Source: Paracyclopina nana (taxonomy: Eukaryota > Arthropoda > Copepoda > Cyclopoida > Cyclopettidae). Taken from it: DNA of 64,000 nt. The notes beneath the pieces were generated by a model that was given only the letters and a program-made list of their open reading frames with translations, had not been told where the DNA came from and ran no database searches. This document shows, piece by piece, positions 48,101-57,600 of this stretch. The stretch is from assembly GCA_019096065.1 (NCBI GenBank), contig JAGUCH010000002.1, forward strand, positions 9,188,501 to 9,252,500, written 5' to 3'. A program made the position numbers and the translations under genes. The number at the start of each line of letters is the position of its first letter. Within the stretch, counting starts at the first letter, position 1.

Positions 48101-48976
48101 CTGCCTCAAGATGACAGCGGCAAGATTCTGGACCTCCCCTCCCCTAGCTCACCGTTGCTCAATTCCGACGAGATGAGCCTGAAGCAGCTAGATTATCTTC
48201 TGTATGGCTTTGAATCCTTTGAAGAGCTTATAGGCTACAGGTTTCGCGACAAAAGCTACTTACTGCAAGCTTTTTCGCATGCCTCCTATTATCCCAATCG
48301 TATCACAGATTGCTACCAGCGGCTCGAGTTTCTCGGAGATGCCGTCCTCGACTACCTGATCACCAGACACTTGTACGAGGATGAGCGCAAGCATTCACCG
48401 GGCACGCTCACCGACCTCAGATCTGCGCTAGTCAACAATACCATATTTGCCACGCTGGCTGTGAAATTCCAGTTCCACAAGTACTTCATGCACTTCTCCC
48501 CAGGCCTCCACACTGTTGTCAGTCGATTTGTCAAAATTCAAGTGGAAAACGAGAGCGCCGCTTTCATAGACGAGTTCTTCCTGATGGGTGATGATGACCT
48601 TGAGGAGGCCGAAGACGTCGAAGTCCCTAAGGCCCTCGGGGACATATTTGAGTCGGTGGCGGGTGCTATCTTCCTGGACAGTGGGCTAAGTCTGGATGCA
48701 GTGTGGCGTGTCTACTTCAGGATGATGCAAGGCTCCATAGACCTGTACAGCGCAAACGTGCCCAAATCGCCTATAAGGGAGATTCTGGAGCTGGAGCCTG
48801 AGACGGCCCAATTTGGGAAGCCCGAAAAGCTCGCTGATGGTCGTAGGGTTCGCTGCACGCTAGAGATAATTGGCAAAGGCGTTTTCAAGGGCATCGGACG
48901 AAGCTACCGGATTGCTAAATGCACTGCAGCAAAGTGTGCCCTTAGGGCACTCAAGGCCAGTCCTAATAAGTCATAA
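42198..48976 (+). CDS. Dcr-1: Dicer-1, microRNA-processing RNase III
   Basis: Dicer-1 cuts pre-miRNAs to mature duplexes in the cytoplasm. Four exons (42198-43254, 43313-44060, 44124-46633, 47556-48976) give 1,911 residues, shorter than fly Dcr-1 (about 2,250) but collinear with it. Domains: a degenerate helicase region (1-560), dimerisation domain (about 605-690), platform/PAZ (about 740-1060, PWYRNQDQPQYFYVAEI near 900), an acidic linker, RNase IIIa (from 1439, LETIGDSF, and DCVEALIGAYL), RNase IIIb (from 1660, QRLEFLGDAVLDYL, and ESVAGAIFLDS) and a dsRBD (about 1840-1905). Both RNase III active sites are complete. In the helicase the Walker A position reads ESHDKPF, the DExH position DNGQ and motif VI NYKVKAK, so ATPase activity should be absent. 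Intron 3 holds a 430-bp dispersed repeat. Confidence 0.97.
47042..47472 (+). repeat. 430-bp dispersed repeat, copy 2, in Dcr-1 intron 3
   Basis: Near-identical partner of 29588-30016, same orientation. It lies wholly within the 922-bp third intron of Dcr-1, 83 bp before the exon that starts RNase IIIa. Confidence 0.9.
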
Positions 48977-49281
48977 CAATGCATGCCACACGAGATAGTG
49001 ATCTGATGATGGGCACCTCAACTAAGTCAAGAAGAAGAGTGCAAGGAAGAAAGCTGGCGAAAGTTCAAGAGGAGAAAGTTGGCCGGGCCCTAGTAGCAGC
49101 GTCTTCTGCTGCTGTTGTTGTAGTAGCTACTGCAGCTAGGTGGCTTAGCGGCCTTCGTTGGCCTTCAGAGCTCTCTCCCTTTCTGCTCGCGCTGCCTAGA
49201 GAGAAAGGCCAGTTCTTTTATGGACCGCACGATGTGATGTGCTACTTTTGTTAATTGACCCAACAATTATGAGATAGAAGC
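48977..49281. other. Dcr-1 3' UTR / short intergenic gap
   Basis: 305 bp between the Dcr-1 stop and the next start on the same strand. A small open frame here has no recognisable features, and I regard it as noncoding. Confidence 0.5.
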
Positions 49282-50587
49282 ATGCGAGGCGTGCTCCTCA
49301 CGGCCCTCTGGGCCTCCTTGGCCCTCATCAAGTGTGGCATCGTCCAAGCAGCGAGCATTTACGACTGTTGGGACCCTGAAAAGCTCAGCAGAATGAACTT
49401 CCCTTTGACAAACCGTGAGAAACCCAAAAATTGAGCTTCATTATGTTTTTTTTTTAAAAATCAATTTGAAATAAACTTTCGAGCATACATTGGTAATAAG
49501 ACTGATTTACAGAGGAGGCAAATGACCCGCAATTGGGCAAGTTCTCCAAATTGCTCAAATGTTTGATGATGGAGCAGTCCAAGCAGCCTGGTGGCCTCAA
49601 CGCTGTGGACTGGAGCCAATGGCAAAATGGGCAGTTGCCACAAGGCTGGAACAATGGCCAACAGCAATGGACGAGGCCAGGCTACAACAATAACCCTAAC
49701 AACTGGCCACCGAACACAGGTGTTGTTCCCCAGCCAGGCCAACCGCGACCAGGTGTTCATCCTGATGATTGGGAGGGCTCTCGCAACATGCCTCCACCCA
49801 ATCAGCCCCAGCCTGGAGTCCCTGGAAACTGGCCTCCCCCCAACCAACCGCAGCCTGGAGGACAGGGAGCCTGGCCCCCACGCAACAATCTACCACCTCC
49901 CCCAGGACCTCCACCTCCCAACCCACCACCGTGGGCCACCAATACCCTCGATGACGACGATGATGAGGCTATGATGGACTCGAAGCGTAGGAAAAATCGA
50001 AGGAAAAACAAGAATAATCTCAACAATAACGAGGCTGAGGTTGAACAACGGCCTCAAATCCCTTCTATGATGCCACCGGATGCTTCTATGGCCCCTGGAA
50101 TGAACCCTGTTGTCGACCCCTTTGGAGTAGCAGGAGTCCCGGCAGGAAACCAATGGGGTACTAGCATGGGGGCAGTCAACAATGAAGAGTCCAAAGAGGT
50201 CATTCGAAACCGTCAGTACGGTTACGCAATCATGGCTTGCGCTGTTGTGGTGCTAGCTGTGCTTATGGTAATCGCTATATTAATCCTGTGTGCTGTAGTG
50301 GCTTTCTAAATCCTTCGTTTTTCAAGGTATCTGCCATATTCTGCTGCAATAGCTCCAATTCTACTATGAGCCAGGCTGCCACCACAGTGGCCGTTCAGCC
50401 TCCTGACACCTTCTCCATCTACTCGTACAATAACAAACAGCCCATGATCGGGTCCGACACCCTGAGGTCGATTCCCTTGGGTGACAACCTGCGGACCGAG
50501 ACCATGCGTAGCACGGCCTCCCCTCAGTATAGGGTGTCCGACATTGACCCTGATTTTGCTCGTCGGTTTCGCGAGGAGCACTACTAA
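49282..50587 (+). CDS. Proline-rich type I single-pass membrane protein, unknown
   Basis: Three exons (49282-49414, 49513-50267, 50327-50587) join to 382 residues. A signal peptide (MRGVLLTALWASLALIKCGI) is followed by a short segment with two cysteines. Next comes a Pro/Asn/Gln/Gly-rich ectodomain with imperfect NQPQPG repeats (about residues 100-165), an Asp run, a Lys/Arg/Asn-rich stretch and a Met/Pro-rich stretch. One transmembrane helix is formed across the second intron (YAIMACAVVVLAVLMVSAIF). The cytoplasmic tail of about 75 residues is rich in Ser/Thr/Tyr and ends RRFREEHY. I do not recognise a family. The signal peptide and helix suggest a surface protein with an extended, disordered ectodomain. 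The join across exon 2/3 is supported by frame and by completing the helix. Confidence 0.75.
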
Positions 50588-51101
50588 AAGACTTGTCGAT
50601 GCATAAGAGTGCTCAAACCCTGATCAAAGGGGCAGCAGTTCAAGAATTCTCCTCTCTTTGCGTTGTCAGTGTTCTACAACGATGCATGATATCTATACAA
50701 GACTTGGAACTTTTCTATTTGTGCCGCGATGTTTCTTATATAAGGATAATAGCATATTATTGTGCTTTACTGATTTCAGCTGTGTAGTGCAGAATGTAGA
50801 GCTAAATGGACTGCCCTTATCTTGTAGTAGGAAATTATAGTTATATACAATATGTAGTTTATGCGCGAGCCATGTGCTTGGATATGTTTGGGTTATTATT
50901 TGGCGAAAGTGCTTGAATCTTACGTGATACGTACGCATATACAACAATTGTTTCCGATATTAAGACGCATACTATATTCAAACAGCGCGGTATGTTCAAA
51001 CTTATATACATCCTAACGATTTGCTGATAATAAACTAAGCGCGTTCCTGATATCATTTAATACCCTCAAGATTAATTGACGTCAGTAGCCACGCAGTCAT
51101 C
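50588..51101. other. Intergenic, no gene seen
   Basis: AT-rich gap between two plus-strand genes. It contains AATAAAC near 51029 and no frame of interest. Confidence 0.5.
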
Positions 51102-52175
51102 ATGCGATTTCCCATTGCTGCGATTGTTTTGCTGGTATTATGCCCTAGCTCAAAGGCCGATGTAGGACTGGTTATTGGTGGATTCGGAGCAACGGACACC
51201 ATTCAAGTCGTCACATCAGATGACATTTGTCAGGGTTCCCTTGCCACTCCCCAACTACCGAGGGCTCCTGAAGGCCGATTTGGCTGGTAACCTCGTTATC
51301 ATAGTAGATAGAGAAGTTGATTAACCAAATGTACCGACTATTTCCAGGACTGCCCAGTATGTGGATGGAAAGATCATTATTTGTGGCGGTGCTGGCATCG
51401 ACATTTACAGCGAGTGCTTCTCCCTCAAAATTGGAGACACCAATTGGGAGCCCGCTGGCCAAATGGACTTCAAGAGGCGCTATGCAGAAAGCATTGTCTT
51501 TAATGGCGACATGTACATCTTGGGTGGTTACAATCAAAACCAAGGCTGGCTGAACTCCATTGAAAAGCTGAATAGTGGCATCGTTACAGAATGGACAATG
51601 CCAAGAGACATTTTTGACTTTTGCGCAGTTCAAATGGACGATGACAGGATCATGGTTTTGGGTAACGAAATCACTGGCTGCATAGTATATTCTTTGTAAA
51701 GTAAAAACCTCTTCTTTTCCCCCTCGTTCCTCTAGGCGGAAATGTGTATGGCTTGTTCGATACCGCTGATATGGATATCTTGGACACGAAGACTAATACT
51801 TGGTCCAAGGGGCCCCCAATGGCCAAGCCAAGAGCCACACATGACTGCATGGTGACCGAATTTATGGGCGAGAAAGGTGTGATGGTGTCTGGAGGATGCT
51901 CGGAAAATTGTGCTTATCACCTAAGAGACGTGAGCTTCTTCTCCTTTGCTACCGAGACTTGGACGGAATTGCCCCCCTTAAATCAAGGCCGAATGGGACA
52001 CAAAATGATGAGCCTTGGAGGAAAACCAACTGTCATTGGAGGGTATCTTACAGGAGGGTTGGAAACCATTGAAATCTTCGAAGGAGATTCGTGGCAATTT
52101 CATCCCAAGAAATTGACTTTTGCCACCTTTGTTTTTGCCACCCCAGACCACGTCCCAGAAAATATCACTTGCTAA
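51102..52175 (+). CDS. Secreted Kelch-repeat protein
   Basis: Three exons (51102-51286, 51348-51661, 51736-52175) give 312 residues. A signal peptide (MRFPIAAIVLLVLCPSSKA) is followed directly by Kelch-type repeats with the usual double glycine and spaced Tyr/Trp: LVIGGFGATD, IIICGGAGID, MYILGGYNQN, VMVSGGCSEN and TVIGGYLTGG. These would form a small beta-propeller. No BTB, BACK or other intracellular partner domain is present, so this is not a Cullin-3 adaptor. It is predicted to be an extracellular propeller of unknown ligand. AATAAA (52175-52180) overlaps the last base of the stop codon, indicating a very short 3' UTR. Confidence 0.82.
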
Positions 52176-52730
52176 ATAAAAAATGATCGGCTTTTAAAGT
52201 ATTTCTTGTGTGTTGCATACCGCAGGTGAACATTTTGTCTTCATCAGTATTCATTTACCTTTGTACTTTTAGAAAATGTAGGCTATCGGCTTACCTTCAT
52301 GTATTTGTGCTTACTTATTCTTGCTGAACAAGGCTGTTATGATAACATTCAGTCTACGATAGCTCCTGCTCACAAAAACAATTATTGCTCCCCAACGAGA
52401 ACTTTTTGAAATATTCTGTTAGTATTCAGGAAATATTCGAGAATAAAAGGTATCTTGATAAGTTCATGAGTAGGGCCGGTGAAATTCGGTGACGGAATTT
52501 CATTCTGAGAGTCTGAATGGTTCATGATAGCAAGCTTTACAGTAATCAATCAAATATTAATCATGAATGTTACTTAAAATTTGTCTACAGATACCCTTTG
52601 AAAAGCTCATGATCACTTTTGATAACTAAATGCTTGAATGGAACAATGAGAACTATTTAGGTGTTTTTCATTAATTGATAATCAGTAAATATTCAATGAC
52701 CTTTGTTCATTAGATAAATTAAGTTAGATC
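52176..52730. other. Intergenic, no gene seen
   Basis: AT-rich sequence between the Kelch gene and an hAT MITE, with no recognised feature. Confidence 0.5.
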
Positions 52731-53224
52731 TAGAGGTGTATCGGGCTCAGGCCCGAGCCCGAAAGCCCGATACCAATTTCTGGCCCGAGCTAAATAAGAC
52801 CCCAGCCCGAGCCCGACTCGGGCCGATTTACAGAAAGCCCGAAAAAGCCCGAAGTCATTTTCAAAAAGCCCGAAGTGGCCCGAATGACATTTTTTAAAAA
52901 TTCAAAAACTTGTTCAAAATCAGAAAAACAATTGCTCCAGATAGTGAGCTTTAATATTGAGTTTGATTGTTAAGTATCCCTTCATTTGCATAACCTTCAG
53001 TAATTGATGAGAATTTCATAACAATAAAGTGATTTTTATTCAGATTTTTCCTGAAAAATTGTAGATTTTGTCTCGGCCCGAAAAGCCCGTAACATTTTTT
53101 GACTGGCCCGAAAAAGCCCGAAGCCTGAAAAAAAAGTTCAGGCCCGGCCCGACCCGACCCGAGTAATTTTTTAAAAGCCCGAGCCCGACCCGAGCCCGAC
53201 ATTTCTTGGCCCGATACACCTCTA
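52731..53224. mobile_element. hAT-type MITE rich in GCCCGA motifs
   Basis: Perfect terminal inverted repeats TAGAGGTGTATCGGGC ... GCCCGATACACCTCTA are flanked by an exact 8-bp duplication GTTAGATC (52723-52730 and 53225-53232). Both subterminal regions are arrays of AGCCCGAAA/GCCCGAGCCCGA motifs; the centre (about 52890-53070) is AT-rich. TAG..G termini and an 8-bp duplication place it in the hAT superfamily. It is 494 bp and encodes no transposase. Confidence 0.93.
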
Positions 53225-53316
53225 GTTAGATCTAATTCATTATGAGTTTACTGTTAATGCTTACTGTGGATGATAGTGTATGAAGGAGAGAAAGTTAGAA
53301 AGCTGGAATGAGAGAG

Positions 53317-53392
53317 TTGCCCTGGGGGGATTTGAACCCATGAAACTCAGGTTAGGAATCCAGTGTATTGCCACTAGACCACTGAAGATCTC
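53317..53392 (-). ncRNA. tRNA-like sequence (pseudo-tRNA or SINE head)
   Basis: On the minus strand, an A-box-like AGTGGTCTAGTGG is followed by a B-box-like GGGTTCAAATCC with normal spacing. The anticodon loop TTCCTAA would give CCT. The stems pair poorly, so a functional tRNA is doubtful. The anticodon loop resembles that of the locus at 31579, although the rest differs. Confidence 0.5.
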
Positions 53393-53535
53393 CAAGTTTT
53401 GTGTTTATTTTATTAATTATATTCTAATAAAAATACAACAGATGGAGCTATCATACAATATATATGACTTTGAAGTTTTTTAGATAAAGAGCTGCTATAA
53501 TGAAAGTTTCTGAACAGTCCTCAATTGGCCAAGAA

Positions 53536-53625
53536 GCATTCACGAAGAGCTTTTTGAAAAATGGACCATCTTGAGGGGCTACCCCTACATAATCACAATG
53601 CCAAAGAGTTTTGCCTTCTTTGGGC
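53536..53625 (-). repeat. Dispersed repeat fragment, second copy
   Basis: Reverse-strand relative of 3675-3760. It contains GAGGGGCTACCCCTA and the AAGAGCTTTTTGAAAAATGG block. Confidence 0.7.
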
Positions 53626-54153
53626 CCTTGGGATGGGAGATATTGGCCCTGTAATTTATGTTGTTTTGGCTGTCCATTACTTAGCTGGATTGCAAAAGGC
53701 TTGGTACATTTAGGCATTTAGGTTGATTTTTTTATTAACTTGCTTACACATGAGATCAGTGATATGCTCAACTAAAAGCTAAATATGTCCCGATCATCAA
53801 TTGCCAACATGATTCCTTTCTTGAACACAAGTTCCTCGGAAATATCTGATTTGAAGGGAATGTAGCATAGGAAGGAAGATGATCGCTTGTAGGAGTGTCT
53901 GCTCAAATTCGAGTAAAGAGGGCATCTCACGTAACCATCTTCAATTGCAGCACCATGCTTTGGAGTGAATAGCGCAAATGGCAAGGCTGTTTGGTGCTCA
54001 TGCATCACATTCTTTTCCATTAATTTTTTCCTATGGAGCGGAAGTTTTTTTAAACGTTGAGAGTAAGAGGGTTGCGTGATAAAAACTCAGCGAAGTTGCG
54101 AAGAGAGTTGTTAACGCGCGCGGAAAAACAGCTGTCTATTTACTATTTAGCAG

Positions 54154-54634
54154 TAGTGATGGAACGAGCCGGAAATTTTCAGCTTGATCAAGCTTCAAGC
54201 TTTTTGAAAAGTGTTCGAGCGATCCCAAGCTTTTGAAAATTATTTTCAAGCTTTTTCAAGCTCAAAATTTCACATTTCAAGCTTTTTTCAAGCTTTTCAC
54301 TTTTTTAGAATTTAAACATAAAAAATGGTGATTAGTCACCAGATTTGACAAAATTACCCAAAAAGCGCAAATAATGACAGATATAGCTTTAATTTAGATT
54401 TAAGTTCTCCCTTAAGTATTAGTTAATTTTAAAAACAGCCCTTTTTGTTTTGATTAAAAATGGATTAAGTTTTTTTTGGGTGTCAAGCTTTTTCAAGCTT
54501 TGCATTTTTGGGTTTCAAGCTTTTTCAAGCTTTTCAAAATTTGGTTCGAGCGATCCCAAGCTTTTTGCTTATGTAGCTCAAGCTGGGTTTCAGCTTCAAG
54601 CTTTCAAGCCAAGCTGAAACTCGTTCCATCACTA
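54154..54634. mobile_element. hAT-type MITE rich in TTCAAGCTT motifs
   Basis: Perfect termini TAGTGATGGAACGAG ... CTCGTTCCATCACTA are flanked by the exact 8-bp duplication TTTAGCAG (54146-54153 and 54635-54642). Subterminal parts are arrays of CAAGCTTTTTCAAGCTT, and the phrase GTTCGAGCGATCCCAAGCTTTT recurs in direct orientation near both ends. It is 481 bp with no transposase, inserted just past the predicted 3' end of the dynein gene. Confidence 0.93.
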
Positions 54635-54665
54635 TTTAGCAGTTTCTCTTCGCGGTGCAACTCGG

Positions 54666-57600
54666 TCAAGATGTAACTTGATTAAAAAATGGAAGTGCAA
54701 GAAAAAGAGCAACGTTTGCTTTGTGCAAATTCGCAATGGCTTGACTTAAGCGAATGGGCGGCGAAGACTGAACTGAGGACCTCCAATCATCGGTTATGCA
54801 ATGGGTGAGATCGTTTTTGAGATGATACTTTTTAGACTTTTTTAACTTACTCAGCATAGTCCCATTTCGCCCCCATGAGCATTATCCTTTTGAATGCAAA
54901 TGAAGCCTCCGTTCGTTCAGCCTCAAGTTCTGGCTCGGTTTTGAAAAATGACACGTCAAATGTCACTTCTTTCACGCTGATATTGATTTTTCGTGCATAA
55001 TTGAATCGTATCGCTGTCAAAAACCTCAGAGGCCGAACGATTATGTCCATAGGGATGATAGTGATTCCGTTCAGATTCTAACCGTTCAAAGTTAATGATT
55101 GTAAAATGCAATATAAGTTAATGTTGCTTTTTACCTGAAAAAATTCCGTGCGATCTTTGACTATTCTTATAAAGTTGGATACTGTCAATGATGACAAAGT
55201 TTTGTCTTCTCCTGCCCAGTCTTGTGGTACTTGTCCTTTGGACAGCCTCTTGGCCAAGGCTTTCGAGGCGTCGTCCATAACCTTATATCCCCTTACGCAC
55301 TTGTTTAACCTGTCTAGTTGACCAAAGGCAGAATCCAAAATAATGTCATGTCTGATCATTTCATTAATCCACAACCATTTGAATGGACCATCGTTGAGAG
55401 ATGGGATTTTGTCATGAGCCTTTCTGGCTTCTGTAACACTGTTAAGCAAACTATCCAGAGTTGCGACTACCTCTGAACTGGCATATGGCGACTCGCCTTT
55501 GATTGAGTGATACAGCTTGAGCAGAAAGGTTGTCCCCTTTTCTCTGTCATTTAAAATTTGGCAGCTGCTGTCCAGATCCAAGACTTCATGGTCTGACTTG
55601 GACGGAAGGCCCTGAAAGGTGCAGAGCAGCGTCATTACTGCATGAGAAAGCTAGGTCGTCTCCTTAACTAACCTTAATGAATTCGATGTAGTCTTTGAAC
55701 AATGTTTTGTTTGGAACAAAGAAATCAGCAGTTGTCACAGAAAACCTGTATCGGTTGGTAGTAATGGCTTTTTCGTTGATACAGTTGATCAGAATGTAAG
55801 CCAGGAGTTCTCTGTCGTGGTTGTCGTCGAATGCATTTGCATAGGCGCAATCTCCGAGTAAGTCAATGAGTCCATCAAAAGGAATTGAGTCAAATTCTCG
55901 ACTGATCATTTCCAGGTTGTGAACTCCAAGAGCTAATTCTTTGCCTGAAAATGTTGGTTGAGTGCTCCATCCTCCGAGGGCTTTGTATCTTGACCTTTCG
56001 TTTATGGAGGCATGAAAAAAGGCCAGGCAATAAAGGAGTCTGGTTATGTATCTTTCTCCGGCCCCAAATGTTTGGCGGTCTCCTGACCAGCAGTTGGCAT
56101 TTTTTATAGCTCCTTTGAAGAATGACACATATATGGAGTCTCTGAAAAACGAATGCAATTTTGAATGTATTGGTTTTTGGTTCTTTTAAAGCACCTGAGT
56201 GAGCTAGGAAGTTCAGAAGTGAGCTTTAAGCATTGCTTTAACTCTGAAGATTGCTTAGGAAACTTTTTCGTTGCAGTAGTGACCATCCATAGCCTGTATC
56301 CTGGATGAAAGTCTTGGTCAATTTTGATATGGTGCTTCAGCACTCCCTTGATATCTCTCGTATTTTGGAAGTTCTCCAGCAACACCCATTTCTCTCCCGA
56401 CTCCACTGAGGCCACAATTGTTTCTTTAACAAAGGTTTCCTGCAAATCCAGTTATATTTCAAAGTTGAGACACCCCCAAAAAAGGCTTTTGCTTACGTCT
56501 TCTCCTCCCATCGAAAATTGAATTAGAGACTTCTCTCGCTCAACAGCAAATTTTCTTATATCGCTCGTGGCTTCGTTCGGCCCGTCGATGAGGTAGATTA
56601 GCGGCTGAGATGGGTCGCACTCAGAAAAGATCCTTCCCAAGTCGAATTGAACTGGCTCTACAAACTTGTATCCAATATGGTCCGAGATGAATGTATGTAC
56701 GGCCTCGAGAAGTTTGTCCACTCGCAAAGTAGCCACCACAATCACTTTGTGAATTCGGCTTAACCTTGTGTACCAGGGCTCATGAAGGGGAAGGTTGTCG
56801 GGCTCTTTAGCATCGTACAGCAATTTCCATCTTGAGTGACTCTCCGAGAGATCTTGAGTGATTCCTTTCAAATCTGGAAATCGCGCTTCATAGTCTTTGA
56901 AAAATTTCCATGCTTTTGGCGACAGCCATGGAATGCAGGTTGGCACCTTGCCATAGTCCTCTTTGGCTTCGCTGATGTTGTCTGTTGCTACCACCCTCCA
57001 CAGTTCAACCATGGTGTCCAAGGCCTCTTGGGGCACGCGTTTCTCGTTGATCATCAATTTGCAGCAGAGGAGAAATGCAAAAATGATGCAGTCTTCGTTC
57101 CGAAGAGAGTAGCATACTTGGCAGTAGAGGTTGTACGTCAAATGGTCCTTGAGGTACCTCAGCCGTTTCTCTATGTTGTTGGACTTGTTGCTATTCTCGA
57201 TGGAGGATCTGAAGACCTTGGTGAACCACTCGAAGGAATACTGGTACATGTTGCTGATTCGCACGAGCTGCTGAACAGTTATGTACAGCACGGTCGCGTG
57301 CTCAGCCGCAGATGAGTACAGCATCGTCGCGGCTCGCAGATCCTTCTTCAGATCTCGCATTCCGTTGACTCGATCGTCGCTTTTGCTCAGCTCCTTTCGC
57401 AGTTCGAGCAGGTTGGAGGACAAGGTCGCGTTGTCCAGAACATTTCCCTCCGTCTCACTGAGCAGGACTTGGATGCGTTCCCGGTGTCGCCTGGACGCAA
57501 GCAGAGCTTCAATTTCGCGACCGCAAATGAGCAAGTATTCTTGCCGTTTGGCCGGCTTCTCTCTCTCAAAAATGGTGTCGAGAAAGAACTCGTTGAGGGA

